A model generated the notes under the pieces. That model worked only from the letters and a program-made list of their open reading frames with translations. It did not search any database and was not told where the DNA came from. This document shows, in pieces, positions 44,163-54,237 of a stretch of 64,000 bases of DNA. The first letter of the stretch is position 1. Each line of letters begins with the position of its first letter. Source of the stretch: Chrysoporthe austroafricana (taxonomy: Eukaryota; Ascomycota; Sordariomycetes; Diaporthales; Cryphonectriaceae); the NCBI GenBank assembly GCA_001051155.2, contig JYIP02000006.1, positions 4,402,001 to 4,466,000 of the forward strand, in the 5' to 3' direction. Position numbers and translations under genes: made by a program.

Positions 44163-46053
44163 CTATCGCGAGGGGGCCCGTCTCTCTTCTGACGAGGATA
44201 CCGGACTTACTGTTGCTCCAGACGAATGTCGATTGAGCGAATCGAAGCTGAGTTGCCGGCCGCGCGATGATGCTATGCTGCCGGTGAAGGTTATTCTGCG
44301 CTCATCCTGTGTTTCCGCCACGGGCGATTGTGCCTCCTCAATTATGAGCAAGGAGTCAATGCTCGGCGGCCGGTCCGATCCTTGAGCGGGTTGTCGTTGT
44401 TGCTGCTGCTGCTGCTGTTGTTCCGTAGCACTATGACCCGCCTCCACATCTGCCGGAAGTCCAGTCCTCTCAGCCGGACTCCTTTCGGGTATTTCATGCT
44501 CTTCGTCGACTAGCGTGGTCCCGTCGTCGAAATCCAAACCCTCCAGCGTCCGGCATGCGTCGAATACACTATCCTGCCAATACTTGAATTGCCCACGAAG
44601 ACCCAAGTTTCTTCTGCTCCCATTCCCACTCTGCTGCGGCGTTCGTTCGCTACTGTCTCCGGCGAGATACTGGTTGTAGCCACTCCTCCGCCTCATCGCG
44701 GCAGCCCGGCGCCGGGCCTCACCGGATGCCTGTTCGCGGTTGTGCATGAAGAGTGAGCGGAAGGAGACGAGGCAGGCAACTATGACGGCTGGACGATATC
44801 AAAGTCAGTGAGTTGAAACCGGCTTGTGCGGGTGATCCATCTCTTAATGACAGAATGCGTGGGTGGAAAGATAATGGTACGGACTTGATACTTACATATG
44901 CACAGCTCGATATGAAACCAGAACCATATCCACGGAATATTGATCGTCTTTCCCGCCTCAGACTCCTCGAAGACGCTGGTCAAAATCGCGCCACGAAGAA
45001 TCGTCGCGACAATCGTCAGACCAACAAGCGAGAAGATGCCGCCAAGGGCGACTTTCTGTCGTGTAGAAATCTGCACACCCCATAGGATCCATATGGGAAA
45101 GGCGATAACTGTTCTCAGCAGTGTATGTCAGTCTCCCGCGCTCTAAGTTCTTTATCCTTCGCTTCCGTCCCTTTTCCCTTGAGTCTTCCTTTATACGACT
45201 GAAACAAGGTTAACGGTAAGCACTTACTTATCGCGTCTGTGATAATATCCAGCGCCACCGTCACCTTGAAGTAAGTGAAGTAGACGTTCTGATCCGCGTC
45301 CGACTCGCAGTTCTCGAGTGTATAGATGATGCCGTTGAAGAGACACCGAAATGTCGGCACACCCATACACAGGCTCACAACGCCGCATGCCATCACGACA
45401 CCAAAGGCAATCCACCATAGCACGAAAAAAATGCTCGAGCCCCGGCTGCCCAGTCGGCGAAAAAAGAACATAAAATTGGCCTTAATGACGTACAGGGCTG
45501 CCAGGAAGAAGATGATGGCGGAGCCGAGAGCCTCTGTAGGTCGGGTTGAGCACCGAGTTAGTTCCGTTTGTTTCTGACAGTCGTTGGGCACATGAAGATG
45601 GCCACGCTCCCGGGATGGCTCTGGCAACTCGTTCGCGGAGACGGGAGAGTACCCAGAAACTAGCGAACAACCTAATCAAGGGTTGGATGACTGCACGTAC
45701 TCAACATGGCGCTCGCCGCGTCTAGAAAACCAGTGAGATCACTGCCATAGGATCTCGTCCCGTTGAGCACGCCCATGAACCAGTAGATGGTGCCCGAAAA
45801 ACGCTGACCAAGGGCTTCATCGGCGACAAGCAGACATAGCGTGGCGAGCATGAGGTAATCCTCGGCAATGAGGCGACGGAACACTGTGATACGGATGTAA
45901 AGCCGTGAGGCAAGGGCGATGATCGAGAGGGAGAAGAAGAGCCAGTTGATGCCCTGAGCACGAGATCAGCATCGACAGAGTCAATGGGTGAGCGCGCGTG
46001 CTTACATCGAAGGCGCTCTGCGTCAGCTGCGTGGTCGCTCCCATGTTGGCCAT
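44163..46053 (-). CDS. Rhodopsin-like (SAT4 family) seven-pass integral membrane protein
   Basis: Five exons (minus): 46053..46006, 45953..45701, 45533..45228, 45108..44896 and 44788..44163, giving 481 residues. Introns use GTAAGC/GTACGT/GTAAGT/GTAAGT donors; the second (167 nt) has an AACTAACTC branch site. Joins restore family sequence: QSAFD|GINWLFFSLSI, AASAML|KALGSAIIFFLAAL, DIITDA|IIIAFPIWILWG and IELCI|SVIVACLVSFRSLF. Helix landmarks include EDYLMLATL, IKANFMFFFRRLG and STRQKVALGGIFSLVGL. These are typical of fungal PF20684-type plasma-membrane proteins, some of which contain CFEM domains or act in pathogenic signalling. No CFEM is present here. The cytosolic tail (about 200 residues) has a poly-Gln run encoded by CAG/CAA repeats near 44400-44425 and many Ser residues. 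Function unknown. Confidence 0.85.
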
Positions 46054-47293
46054 CTTCCGTATGTGCTCTAGACCGCGACTGAGTACCAGTCTGCGCCCTC
46101 CTTGCTCCTGATGAAACTCGTCGTGTTATCCCATGACGACCCGGCATCGCTTGAAGGCGCACCGATTGGCAGTCATCGTTCTGGAATGACGATCACGAAG
46201 CCGACGAGCTCTCCTCTTTCGGCGGAGAATAAGAAGAATCAGTAGCCAGTCGGTACCCGTAAGCACTTGGGGTGGTACCACCACGTGCAGCCCTACAGCG
46301 GACCCCATAGCAGAATGCATGCGTTCCCAGCATATGCGGAACTGTGGCGCTCGGCGTACTGACGCTGATCATCGAGTACCACGTGTCCCGTGCCCTGCAC
46401 TGCAACTCTAGATATTATGCCTATCTCGCGAGTGCGAGGCCCCGTGTGATTGGGCCGCAAGAGACCCATTGTTCGGGCAAGTCCTAAGAGGGTACCCATC
46501 CCGACCAGCCTCTCGGCTGGAACCAAAGCCTCTCATTGACTCAGCCAAGACGGTGTCGCATCATCTCCCTGCTGTGGTAGCATTGCCAATGTGCCCAGAT
46601 CAAAGTGCGCCGAGCTCCAGCGCTTCGTGATTCGTGAATGGGTGAATCATGTCATCGCACACCGCAAATATGAGCTGACGGCTACACTGACTACCACCTC
46701 GTATTCGAGATACCCATGCTATGCATACCATAATAAATGAATCGTTGTGGATGAATAGGAAATGCTAGGTGCGGTCCACTGGGATATATTTTACCTCGCT
46801 GGCTTTCGCGACCGCGATGAAGAAAAGCGGAGTTAAGACGTGCATGCCTGGAGGCTTCTCTATTCTTATTGCCCCCCCCCTAGTCCGTCTACTTTGCGCA
46901 GCATAAATACACTTGCTGACCACACAGGTCCATGATCTCTCCGATGAAATCGCATCAATCCTCCATATCTTGGAGAGATGAAAACGACGACAACGCGCTA
47001 TCGGTTCTCCTCACTCCTCAATTTTACCCTCGTCTTGAGCTGTGCGTAGCTTAGCCGCATTCCAGCGAGCACCTCTAAGCCCTCATCAGCATCCACTTCT
47101 ACCCCACCATGCTTTCTTGCGATTGTGCCTACCGGAGTATGCTGAATTTCGGCTGGTTTGTACTTGAAAAAGAATTTGTGGGGATGCGAGTTAGATTCGA
47201 GCGGAGATCGGGCTTGCCTGTTGTGGCAAGCTGTTTCAGCGGGGCAGATTGCGTTCTCTGAGGCGATGGGTGCTTGTCCCACAATATCGTCAC
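46054..47293. other. Intergenic, no gene seen
   Basis: Promoter side of the rhodopsin-like gene and 3' flank of SEN2. A C9-10 homopolymer occurs at about 46872-46881. A 106-codon minus frame (46998-47318) overlaps the SEN2 stop in another frame and is not supported. Confidence 0.45.
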
Positions 47294-49081
47294 TCAGCGA
47301 TTTCGGTTTGACGACCATCGCTTGACCATCTGCTCCCGTATCCTGTATTGCTTGAGCAAGTCTGCCATACCCGTTTGGGGCTCGCCGTCAACACTAAACG
47401 CAGAAGGCGGCGGGACATCGACGTAGACAAGCACCAAGCTCTTGAAGACCTTGGACAAGACTCTATTTACACCCATAAGCCAGTGCCAGGACTTTCGTGG
47501 CAGCCGGCGACCATCGGCCTTCCAATGGGGGTGGACATAAGATGGAAGTACTAGAAGGCCATATTCGGCGTGATCAAAGACAGGCCCTCGGTTATAGAGC
47601 AGCCCTATTACACTCACCATCAGCAACCATTGATCCTGTTTCATACGTGGCGAGTGTCGAACCCGATGCAGTGGCTCGACCAAGAGCTGGCCAGTGCCCC
47701 GACGCAGATCAACGTGACAAGAAGGGACATCGAGGTACTCACAATCAACACCGAACTTGACACCCGGCCTAGGAACCCAACCGAGTGATCGAAAATGGTG
47801 GTATACGGCATAATGGATGAGAAAAGGGTCATCAGGTTGCAGATGTTGTGACATCCGAGGGGGAAAGTACAAGTTCTGGCGGAGGAGAGCGAGAACGTCC
47901 TTGGTGGAGAGCACGCCTTGCGTGGTGGGGTCTGTCACCTTTAAAGCACCAAGAGCAAAACTTAGAAAGAAGGCCTCCTCGGGTGCAAGTTGCAAGTGTT
48001 CCTTGTTCACCACAACTACGTCGACTGGCACATCGAACTCAGCGGTGGTCCGTTGGGACTCGCCGACTTCGTTATCCTTGGAGGGTGGTGCGCCGGTTGG
48101 CTCGGAGGTAGGCTCGCCCTTGAGCGAAGATGATGACACAGAACGAGACGGACTTGGTGGGTCGGTACGTTGGAAGACAGTAGACTCGACGTTGGGCGAG
48201 AAGCGAACACTCTTGCCCCGTTTGAGCAGGGTGAAATCAGAGGAGACGCTTGTGTTGGTGTCGGCATCATCATTTCCAGATGATCCAGACCCATCAATGG
48301 AAGCGTCCGTGCCATCCATACAGTCCTCAGAGATCCTCGAGTGCTCGCGCGAGGCTGCCAGGAGGTCGAGCTCAGAGTTAGGCAGGGCGAGAAGCTCAGA
48401 GGGCCCGACTGGCGGCAGGATCACTTTTGCTGGTGCCTTCGCGGGGGCTTCTACGGCAGCCTCCGCCAGCGCTCTGGCCTCCTCCATACGTTTCTGCTCG
48501 AGCGCTTCTTGCTCAGCACGGGCACGCTCCCACTTTGCGCGGACACGGTCCTCCCGTCTCTTTTCGGTGGCCACCTCACTGACCCTATCGCGGGTGGTAC
48601 CCCGCCGTAAGCTCTCCCTCTTCAGCCAGTTGGGTTCACTTCGGCTGAGGCTGCCCTTGCCGTAAAAGCCCTGCCGCCAAAGGTCTGCCATGGACTTTGG
48701 GTCCGAGACGACGATAGATCGGGTGTCATGGTCCCAGAAGGCAGCGTGGACAACAGAAGGTTCAGGTGGAGGCGGGAAGATGATCTGGCTCAGCCAAGTA
48801 AAGGCAAGTTGTACCAGAGAGATGGGGCTGCCGTTGTCGGCGAAGGTCGGAAGGGGGAAGACGCGAAGAGGAGCAGGTTGCTTGTAGACCTGGTGAGGCG
48901 GAGGCTGCCTCGGCCGCCGTGGTGGGGTTGGAGCGGTTGAAGACGGGATTATTGGCGCAGGTATAGCGGTAGGTGGTGCTGCCGGCGACGGCGACGGCGT
49001 CGCAGCAGCAGCAGCCGAAGCCGCAGCAGCGGATAGATCGACCTTGCGGTCGGGAGAGGGGGAAGTCTGGAGCTCGGCCAT
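47294..49081 (-). CDS. sen2: tRNA-splicing endonuclease catalytic subunit Sen2
   Basis: Two exons (minus): 49081..47743 and 47604..47294, giving 549 residues. The intron (GTGAGT..GTAATAG, 138 nt) is a multiple of three and stop-free, so the unspliced frame stays open. Splicing is supported because it joins KFGVD to WLLYNRGPVFDHAEY, the conserved catalytic block. The inferred catalytic triad is Tyr450, His458 (spacing of 8, as in yeast Sen2) and Lys501 in FKSLVLVYVD. The N-terminal half is Pro/Ala-rich, then shows the conserved GFYGKGSLSRSEPNW and a long charged helix (EKRREDRVRAKWERARAE). A disordered acidic/Ser segment leads to LAPEEAFFLSFALGAL. Sen2 cuts the 5' splice site of pre-tRNA introns as part of the Sen2-15-34-54 complex. 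The gene is divergent from the glucosylceramide synthase, with 924 nt between starts. Confidence 0.93.
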   Translation of the reverse strand: MAELQTSPSPDRKVDLSAAAASAAAAATPSPSPAAPPTAIPAPIIPSSTAPTPPRRPRQPPPHQVYKQPAPLRVFPLPTFADNGSPISLVQLAFTWLSQIIFPPPPEPSVVHAAFWDHDTRSIVVSDPKSMADLWRQGFYGKGSLSRSEPNWLKRESLRRGTTRDRVSEVATEKRREDRVRAKWERARAEQEALEQKRMEEARALAEAAVEAPAKAPAKVILPPVGPSELLALPNSELDLLAASREHSRISEDCMDGTDASIDGSGSSGNDDADTNTSVSSDFTLLKRGKSVRFSPNVESTVFQRTDPPSPSRSVSSSSLKGEPTSEPTGAPPSKDNEVGESQRTTAEFDVPVDVVVVNKEHLQLAPEEAFFLSFALGALKVTDPTTQGVLSTKDVLALLRQNLYFPPRMSQHLQPDDPFLIHYAVYHHFRSLGWVPRPGVKFGVDCEYLDVPSCHVDLRRGTGQLLVEPLHRVRHSPRMKQDQWLLMVSVIGLLYNRGPVFDHAEYGLLVLPSYVHPHWKADGRRLPRKSWHWLMGVNRVLSKVFKSLVLVYVDVPPPSAFSVDGEPQTGMADLLKQYRIREQMVKRWSSNRNR

Positions 49082-50005
49082 TGCTCTCTCAGGTCATGTC
49101 GGACTGTTCAGAGGCGCTGGTGTCAGCAAATGCCATCTTATACGGATGCAACGTGCAAGGAAGCAGACAAGACGTGTTGTGATTGATCGCTCAGATACCG
49201 TTATAGTCTATTTTTGGGGCATTCATCGAGAGACGAGGCCCTCTAAGCACCGTAAGAAGTAGTTATCATCACCGCGAGGGAACAAGAAAGAACATGTCCG
49301 GAGGGAGAGGTGGTGATTTGCCCAGGGGGGTGTTCCAGGAAGGGTAGATTTTTTTTTTTTTTTCACCCACCGTTTTGAGGGACATTCTGAACAATCCCGA
49401 AGAGCTCAAGCCATCCGCTCCGCGGTGGACATAACTTGCAAGTAGACGGTCCTGATACTGTGGTGCCACCACTTAGACAGAATCCATTGGGTTGGGATCG
49501 AGAATTTGGTCGTTCATCTCCTCTCGAACCTCGAGAGTAGCGTGACGGGTGGTGTGGTGGTGGAGGGACGAGGAGGAAGGTTGCGCAGGAGCGGGAAGGG
49601 AAGTTTTGCATCTGCAAATTGTCTGCTTACATACCAACGCCTACTAACCTAGGCATCGAGGTGTAGCTGCCCCACCATCACCACCACTTGATGCCGGTAC
49701 CGGCAGGCAAACCCGCCGTCCGCTCTGCCGGTGATTCCGTCGGCTCTGCGGCAGACGACGAATCGAAAAAAATTAGGAAGCTCCACGCAGAGCGCCCGTG
49801 CGAAGTTGACACACCGTCGTCCGGATTCTATTCGACTGCTTTTGCCCGCTGAGAGGCAGGCAAGGAGGATCTCTCGTCATGGATCGTTCGTGATCTCCTC
49901 GCTCCCCCCTCCCACCTGTCCTCCTCCGCTGTCCGCGCGACGCTGTCGCAACTCGGCCTACCCACCTCTGGACTCCCGTGTGCTCGATGGCATATTCACG
50001 ATAAC
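49082..50005. promoter_or_regulatory. Shared upstream region of SEN2 (-) and glucosylceramide synthase (+)
   Basis: A divergent intergenic region of 924 nt. It contains a T17 run at about 49348-49364 and C/T-rich stretches close to the + strand start. Individual sites were not assigned. Confidence 0.5.
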
Positions 50006-51735
50006 ATGCTCAGCCTAGACAATGTGGCGGTGTATGCCGCGATACCTGCCTTGCTGTGGAGCTCGTCCATGTACCTGATCCAGAGCATCGGGATCCTCAT
50101 GTTGTATGTCATCTCTTCGTTCGGTCTGTCCTGCCCTGCCTCTGGGCCTAGCCCTCGTTCTGATCGGTGGTCATGCTGGATTCTAGGTTCCTGTACTACT
50201 CTTACCCTCCACGTAGGCCCGTGTCGCCCGGTCTGCCTGAGGCCCAAGTCCCCCATGTCACCATCATCCGTCCCGTCAAGGGCCTCGAGCCCGAGCTCTA
50301 CGAATGCCTAGCCTCCACCTTCCGACAGGACTATCCCAGGTCCAAGCTCTCCATAGATATCTGCGTCTCGTCCGAAGACGATCCTGCATACCCCATCCTC
50401 GAGAAGATCGTCCAGGACTTCTCCGGCTTCGATGTCCGCCTCATGGTCGAGGAGTACGACCCTCTGATATCTGGTCTCGAGGGCGGCGCGGGCAAGGAGC
50501 TGGGTCCCAATCCCAAGATTCGCAACATCAGCCGCGCCTACCGCGAGGCCAAGGGGGAGCTCATATGGATCATCGACTGCAATGTCTGGATATCTAGGGG
50601 CGTCGCCGGCCGCATGGTTGACAGGCTCATGGGCTTCCTTCCAGACGGTACGGAGACGACGCCCTTCCGGTTCGTCCATCATATGCCCCTGGTGGTCGAC
50701 ATTGCTGCTGGGGATTCCGAGATGACCACCAGCAGCGGGACTCCAGAGTCCTTTCTCTCCCGTGTCTGGCGTCTCGGCGGTGGACGTCTCGACGAGATGT
50801 TCATGGCTACCAGCCATGCCAAGTTCTACGGCGCCATCAACACCGTCGGCGCTGCGCCCTGTATCATCGGCAAGAGCAATATGTTTCGCAAGTCCCATCT
50901 CGACACCTGCACGGATCCGGTCTACAACAAAAATCTGCAGTCTTCCGATGCCCAACGTCGCCGCGGGGTCGACTTCTTCTCTAACAACATCTGCGAGGAC
51001 CACCTCATTGGTGACCTCCTGTGGAAGGCTGACATGCCGGGTTTTAAGAAGCACGGTCTGGTCTGGGGTGACATCGTAATCCAGCCTATGAGCGGCATGT
51101 CCATCACTGCCTACTGTGCCCGGAGGGTGAGGTGGTTGCGCGCCCGCAAGTGGACGGTCCTGATCGCCACCCTCGTCGAGCCAGGCGTGGAGTCCCTGCT
51201 GTGCAATCTCTACTTCGCGTATGCCATCACTTCACTGTCATGGTTCAATACGACGTTTGGCGTACCTCGTTCCTGGACTGCTATGATCTTGTTGTGGGCC
51301 GTGGGTGTCGCCATCTGGATGATCTGCGACCGAGCGGTATACCGCCGCCTACATAAATGTCTCACCGTCGAGGTGGACGAGACAACGCCGGCTTTTGCTA
51401 GAGGCCCGCAGAGGCCCGGCGGACTGCCGCACAGACCGTTCTGGGAATGGCTGCCTGCCTGGATCGGCAGGGAGTTCCTGGCTCTGCCCATCTGGACTTG
51501 GGCGGTGCTGCTTGGGACGACCGTGACCTGGCGCGGGAGGACCTTCAAGGTCCACAGAGATATGAGCGTTGTCGCTATCGACCAGGTGACATCCAAGCGG
51601 AATGGGCACGCCATCGTTCCTAGCGAGGAGACACAAAATGGAAGTGCTGAGTATGAGCCCCCCGAGATTCAGAACATGCCCCAGTGGGAGGGCCGCCAAA
51701 CTGCTCGCCATAGGATATCTCGGTCTAAGTCATAG
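50006..51735 (+). CDS. Ceramide glucosyltransferase (glucosylceramide synthase)
   Basis: Two exons, 50006..50103 and 50187..51735, give 548 residues. The intron (GTATGT..TTCTAG) joins IGILML to FLYYSYPP, completing the N-terminal membrane anchor. The GT21 fold shows the D1 region VTIIRPVKGLEPEL, D2 in CVSSEDDPA, D3 in IDCNVWISRG, and the (Q/R)xxRW motif as RRVRWLRARKW. Acidic NNICEDHLIGDLLW precedes it. Several C-terminal membrane helices follow (AMILLWAVGVAIWMI, LPIWTWAVLLGTTV). The enzyme transfers glucose from UDP-glucose to ceramide on Golgi/ER membranes. In fungi the product is 9-methyl glucosylceramide, needed for hyphal growth and plant-defensin sensitivity. A long insertion (about 30 residues, DGTETTPFRF..SRVWRLGG) between D3 and the HAKFYGAIN block is usual for filamentous fungi. 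Confidence 0.92.
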
Positions 51736-52178
51736 CAACCTGACAGCCTGGAGCCCCGGGGCTCTGGTCTATACCGTAGACATTAATCCTAGATCATTCC
51801 AACTACAGAGTGCTCTCCGGCTGGTTTCATGAGTGTAATCCCGTCACTTAAAAGCAATGTTCTGTTTGAACTAAGTCTGGCATTGACACGGCTCTTCGGC
51901 GTCTACTAGACCTAAGTTTGAATTCAGCAGCTAGCATCCGATGCAGTGGGCTCTGTCCACTTTTGGACCCCTGAACTCCTGGCTGCGCTGCAATGAATAG
52001 TTATCATCAAATCATCAAGTCTAAGAAGCAGTCTCCTCTCGACTCTAGAGCTCTTACACGAGCTTCCATGACAACAAAGCAGTACATATCTCATTTTGTT
52101 CAACATCGTCTCATCTTGGCTTCCCGCCCGGTCTCGAGGGCTGCCCTAACAGCTGGGAGGGAACCCAGTTAGTCAAGA
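51736..52178. other. Intergenic between convergent genes
   Basis: The 3' flanks of the glucosylceramide synthase and SGT1 genes meet here. Nothing else was seen. Confidence 0.5.
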
Positions 52179-53620
52179 TCACCACTTCTTGGCTTCAACA
52201 CCATCGGGCGGGGTGGTCTTGACCGTCTCCTTGCTAACCGTTTCCCAGTCAGTGCTAAGCGCGGTGCCGTTGCTCTCCTGGAAACTCTTCATCATGGCGC
52301 GCTGCTGATCAGGAGTGGCATCCTTGTACAGCTGTTTGAAGAAAGAGTCGACATCTTTGTCGGAATCTTCCTTGTCATCGGCTGCGAGGCTGTCCCAGTC
52401 CTTAGGGCCGCCCCTGGCACTGGTTGGGTACGCGGGGCCCTTGGGCTTGTGTTTCTCCATTGCATCTGTGTCCTGGGTCGCAGCAGGAACGGCAACCGGA
52501 GTGATGTTGTTCGCTGCTCCGTCTGCCTTAGGCAGGATGGAGGGGTCGGGCTTGTTCAGCTCCTCCCGACCAAAGCTAGGCCACTTTGCGGGTTGTGCCT
52601 TGGTGAGGTTGAACTCGATCTTCATCGTGGCAACACGGTAGGTAGACTTGGCAGGATTGATCGCAGCGTGAGGAATGATATACGATATGGAGGGCTCGCG
52701 AGGGACTCCGGTGACGGTGATCTGCAAAGGAGAAGTTAGCATGATTTTATAGACATCAGAGTATTACGCACGGAGATGCTTACCAAGTTAGGCTGCAGAT
52801 CAACATTTACCTTAGCCGCGTCCTCTTTGCTGGGGAACTTCATGAAGAACGAGACGGTGATGGAGCTGTCGGACTGGTATGTCTGGCTGCGGAAGGGACC
52901 ATTGGCGGGCTCCAGTTTGGGCTGTGCCTGGGCGGCGGAGGCCTTAGCCGCCTCGATCTCCGGGTTGTGCGACTGCTCCTTTTCGCCCTTATCCTCGAGC
53001 GAAGGCTTCGCAGGAGTAAGCTTGACGGTGATCTTGCGGGCCGGGTCGTCGGCAGGGAGCGCCCCGAGGAAGTGCATGAGGGTGGTCCGCCAGGCCGTAG
53101 CCTTCCTCCAGTCTTGCTCATAGGGAGTTTTGGAGTCGCCGCCGCCGGCAAGCATGGAGGAGATCTGGGCAAAACCGCCACCATTGCTGGCTTCCTGCTG
53201 CTTTGGCGCGGTGTCGGCGGCGGTGACGTGGTAGAAACCCTTGTCGTCTATGCTGTCGGCAGTGTTGTCTGCGGCCTTGACAGCGACACCCATTGCGAGC
53301 TGCTGCGACCAGGATGCGCAGGCGTCGGCGTTGGCGTAGAGCTTCTTGCGGAAGTACACGACGGAGCGGCGGTGCTGGGCTTCGATCATCTGCTTGCGAG
53401 ACTTGTCGTTGCCTCGCTCGGCAGCGGTGCAGTAGGCAAACTCAGCATCGCGCAGGGCCCTGTCGAGATCGCCGTTTTCCATCAAGGCTTGCGATCGGGA
53501 CAGCAGCCACTGCGGAGATTTTGACTGGTCGATCGCCTTGGTCAGGTTGGCGATGGCCTCGTCCCATTTTCGTGCCTGGATGGCGGCCATACCTGCCTCT
53601 GCGTACTTGACAGCAGACAT
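52179..53620 (-). CDS. sgt1: Co-chaperone Sgt1 (TPR-CS-SGS)
   Basis: Two exons (minus): 53620..52784 and 52721..52179, giving 459 residues. The intron has GTAAGC, an ATGCTAACTT branch and TTTGCAG. It joins VDLQPNL to ITVTGVPRE inside the CS domain. The TPR region spans residues 1-120 (WDEAIANLTKAI, LDRALRDAEFAY). The CS domain, about 244-330, reads SDSSITVSFFMKFP and later STYRVATMKIEFNLTKA. The SGS region near the C-terminus contains KDWDSLAADD, VDSFFKQLYKDATPDQQRAMMKSFQESNGTALSTDW and TPPDGVEAKKW as separate conserved pieces. Sgt1 bridges Hsp90/Hsp70 to SCF ligases and the kinetochore (CBF3) and supports cAMP signalling. A 110-residue Ala/Lys/Gln-rich linker between TPR and CS is typical of filamentous fungi. 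Confidence 0.93.
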
Positions 53621-54237
53621 TATGGTGTTTCGAGCCGTTCGTATCGGTCCGGAGGATGACGGGGGCAGCGAGGGGGCCTATCTTGGATGGAATGAATGTT
53701 CAGGAGGGATCAGTCAAAGTGAGGGGGAAGAGGAGAAGGTGCTTGAGTCCATCAAGGATGGAGACAGCTTGATGCTGCCTGGAAGCTGGAAGCTGGGGCC
53801 GCTCTACACTTTTTGGACGACCCTGGCGTGCCTGACAGGTGGAGAGGGGTGGTGGAGGGGTAGCTTGTGATTCTGCTAGCCGATAAGAGGTACGTACCAC
53901 GTGCGTACCTCATCAGCACCGCCTTTGAGACCAGTATTATGGTTCTTAGTGGGGTGCCTGAGGTAGTCACCATAGATAGTAGTTCGATCTACTCGTGCTG
54001 ATGATCTTCTTCGTCTCCTTTCCTTAGAGCAGGCACTGCCCAGCAGTTGACTTGAAATTACAGTCCTCTGACCTGACCCTCCCCCCAAGCCCGCACTCCA
54101 GCGGCCTCCAGTGCCCTCCAGAGCCCTCGAGGCCAGCGCCCATCATCGCGTGCCATCATTATTATCCGTTATCAATGAAGTCAAATGGCCGACTGCCTTC
54201 GCTGGACAATGCCCTCGTTCGTAGGCGGTGCGCCGTG
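53621..54237. other. Intergenic, SGT1 promoter side
   Basis: Upstream of SGT1 and downstream of ERG7. A compact repeat of GTACGTACC/GTGCGTACC lies near 53888-53908. No gene was seen. Confidence 0.5.

Noticed and set aside
46998..47318. 106-codon minus frame overlapping the SEN2 stop
   Set aside because: Different frame; SEN2 ends with a normal family C-terminus (MVKRWSSNRNR) and no splice model adds this frame.
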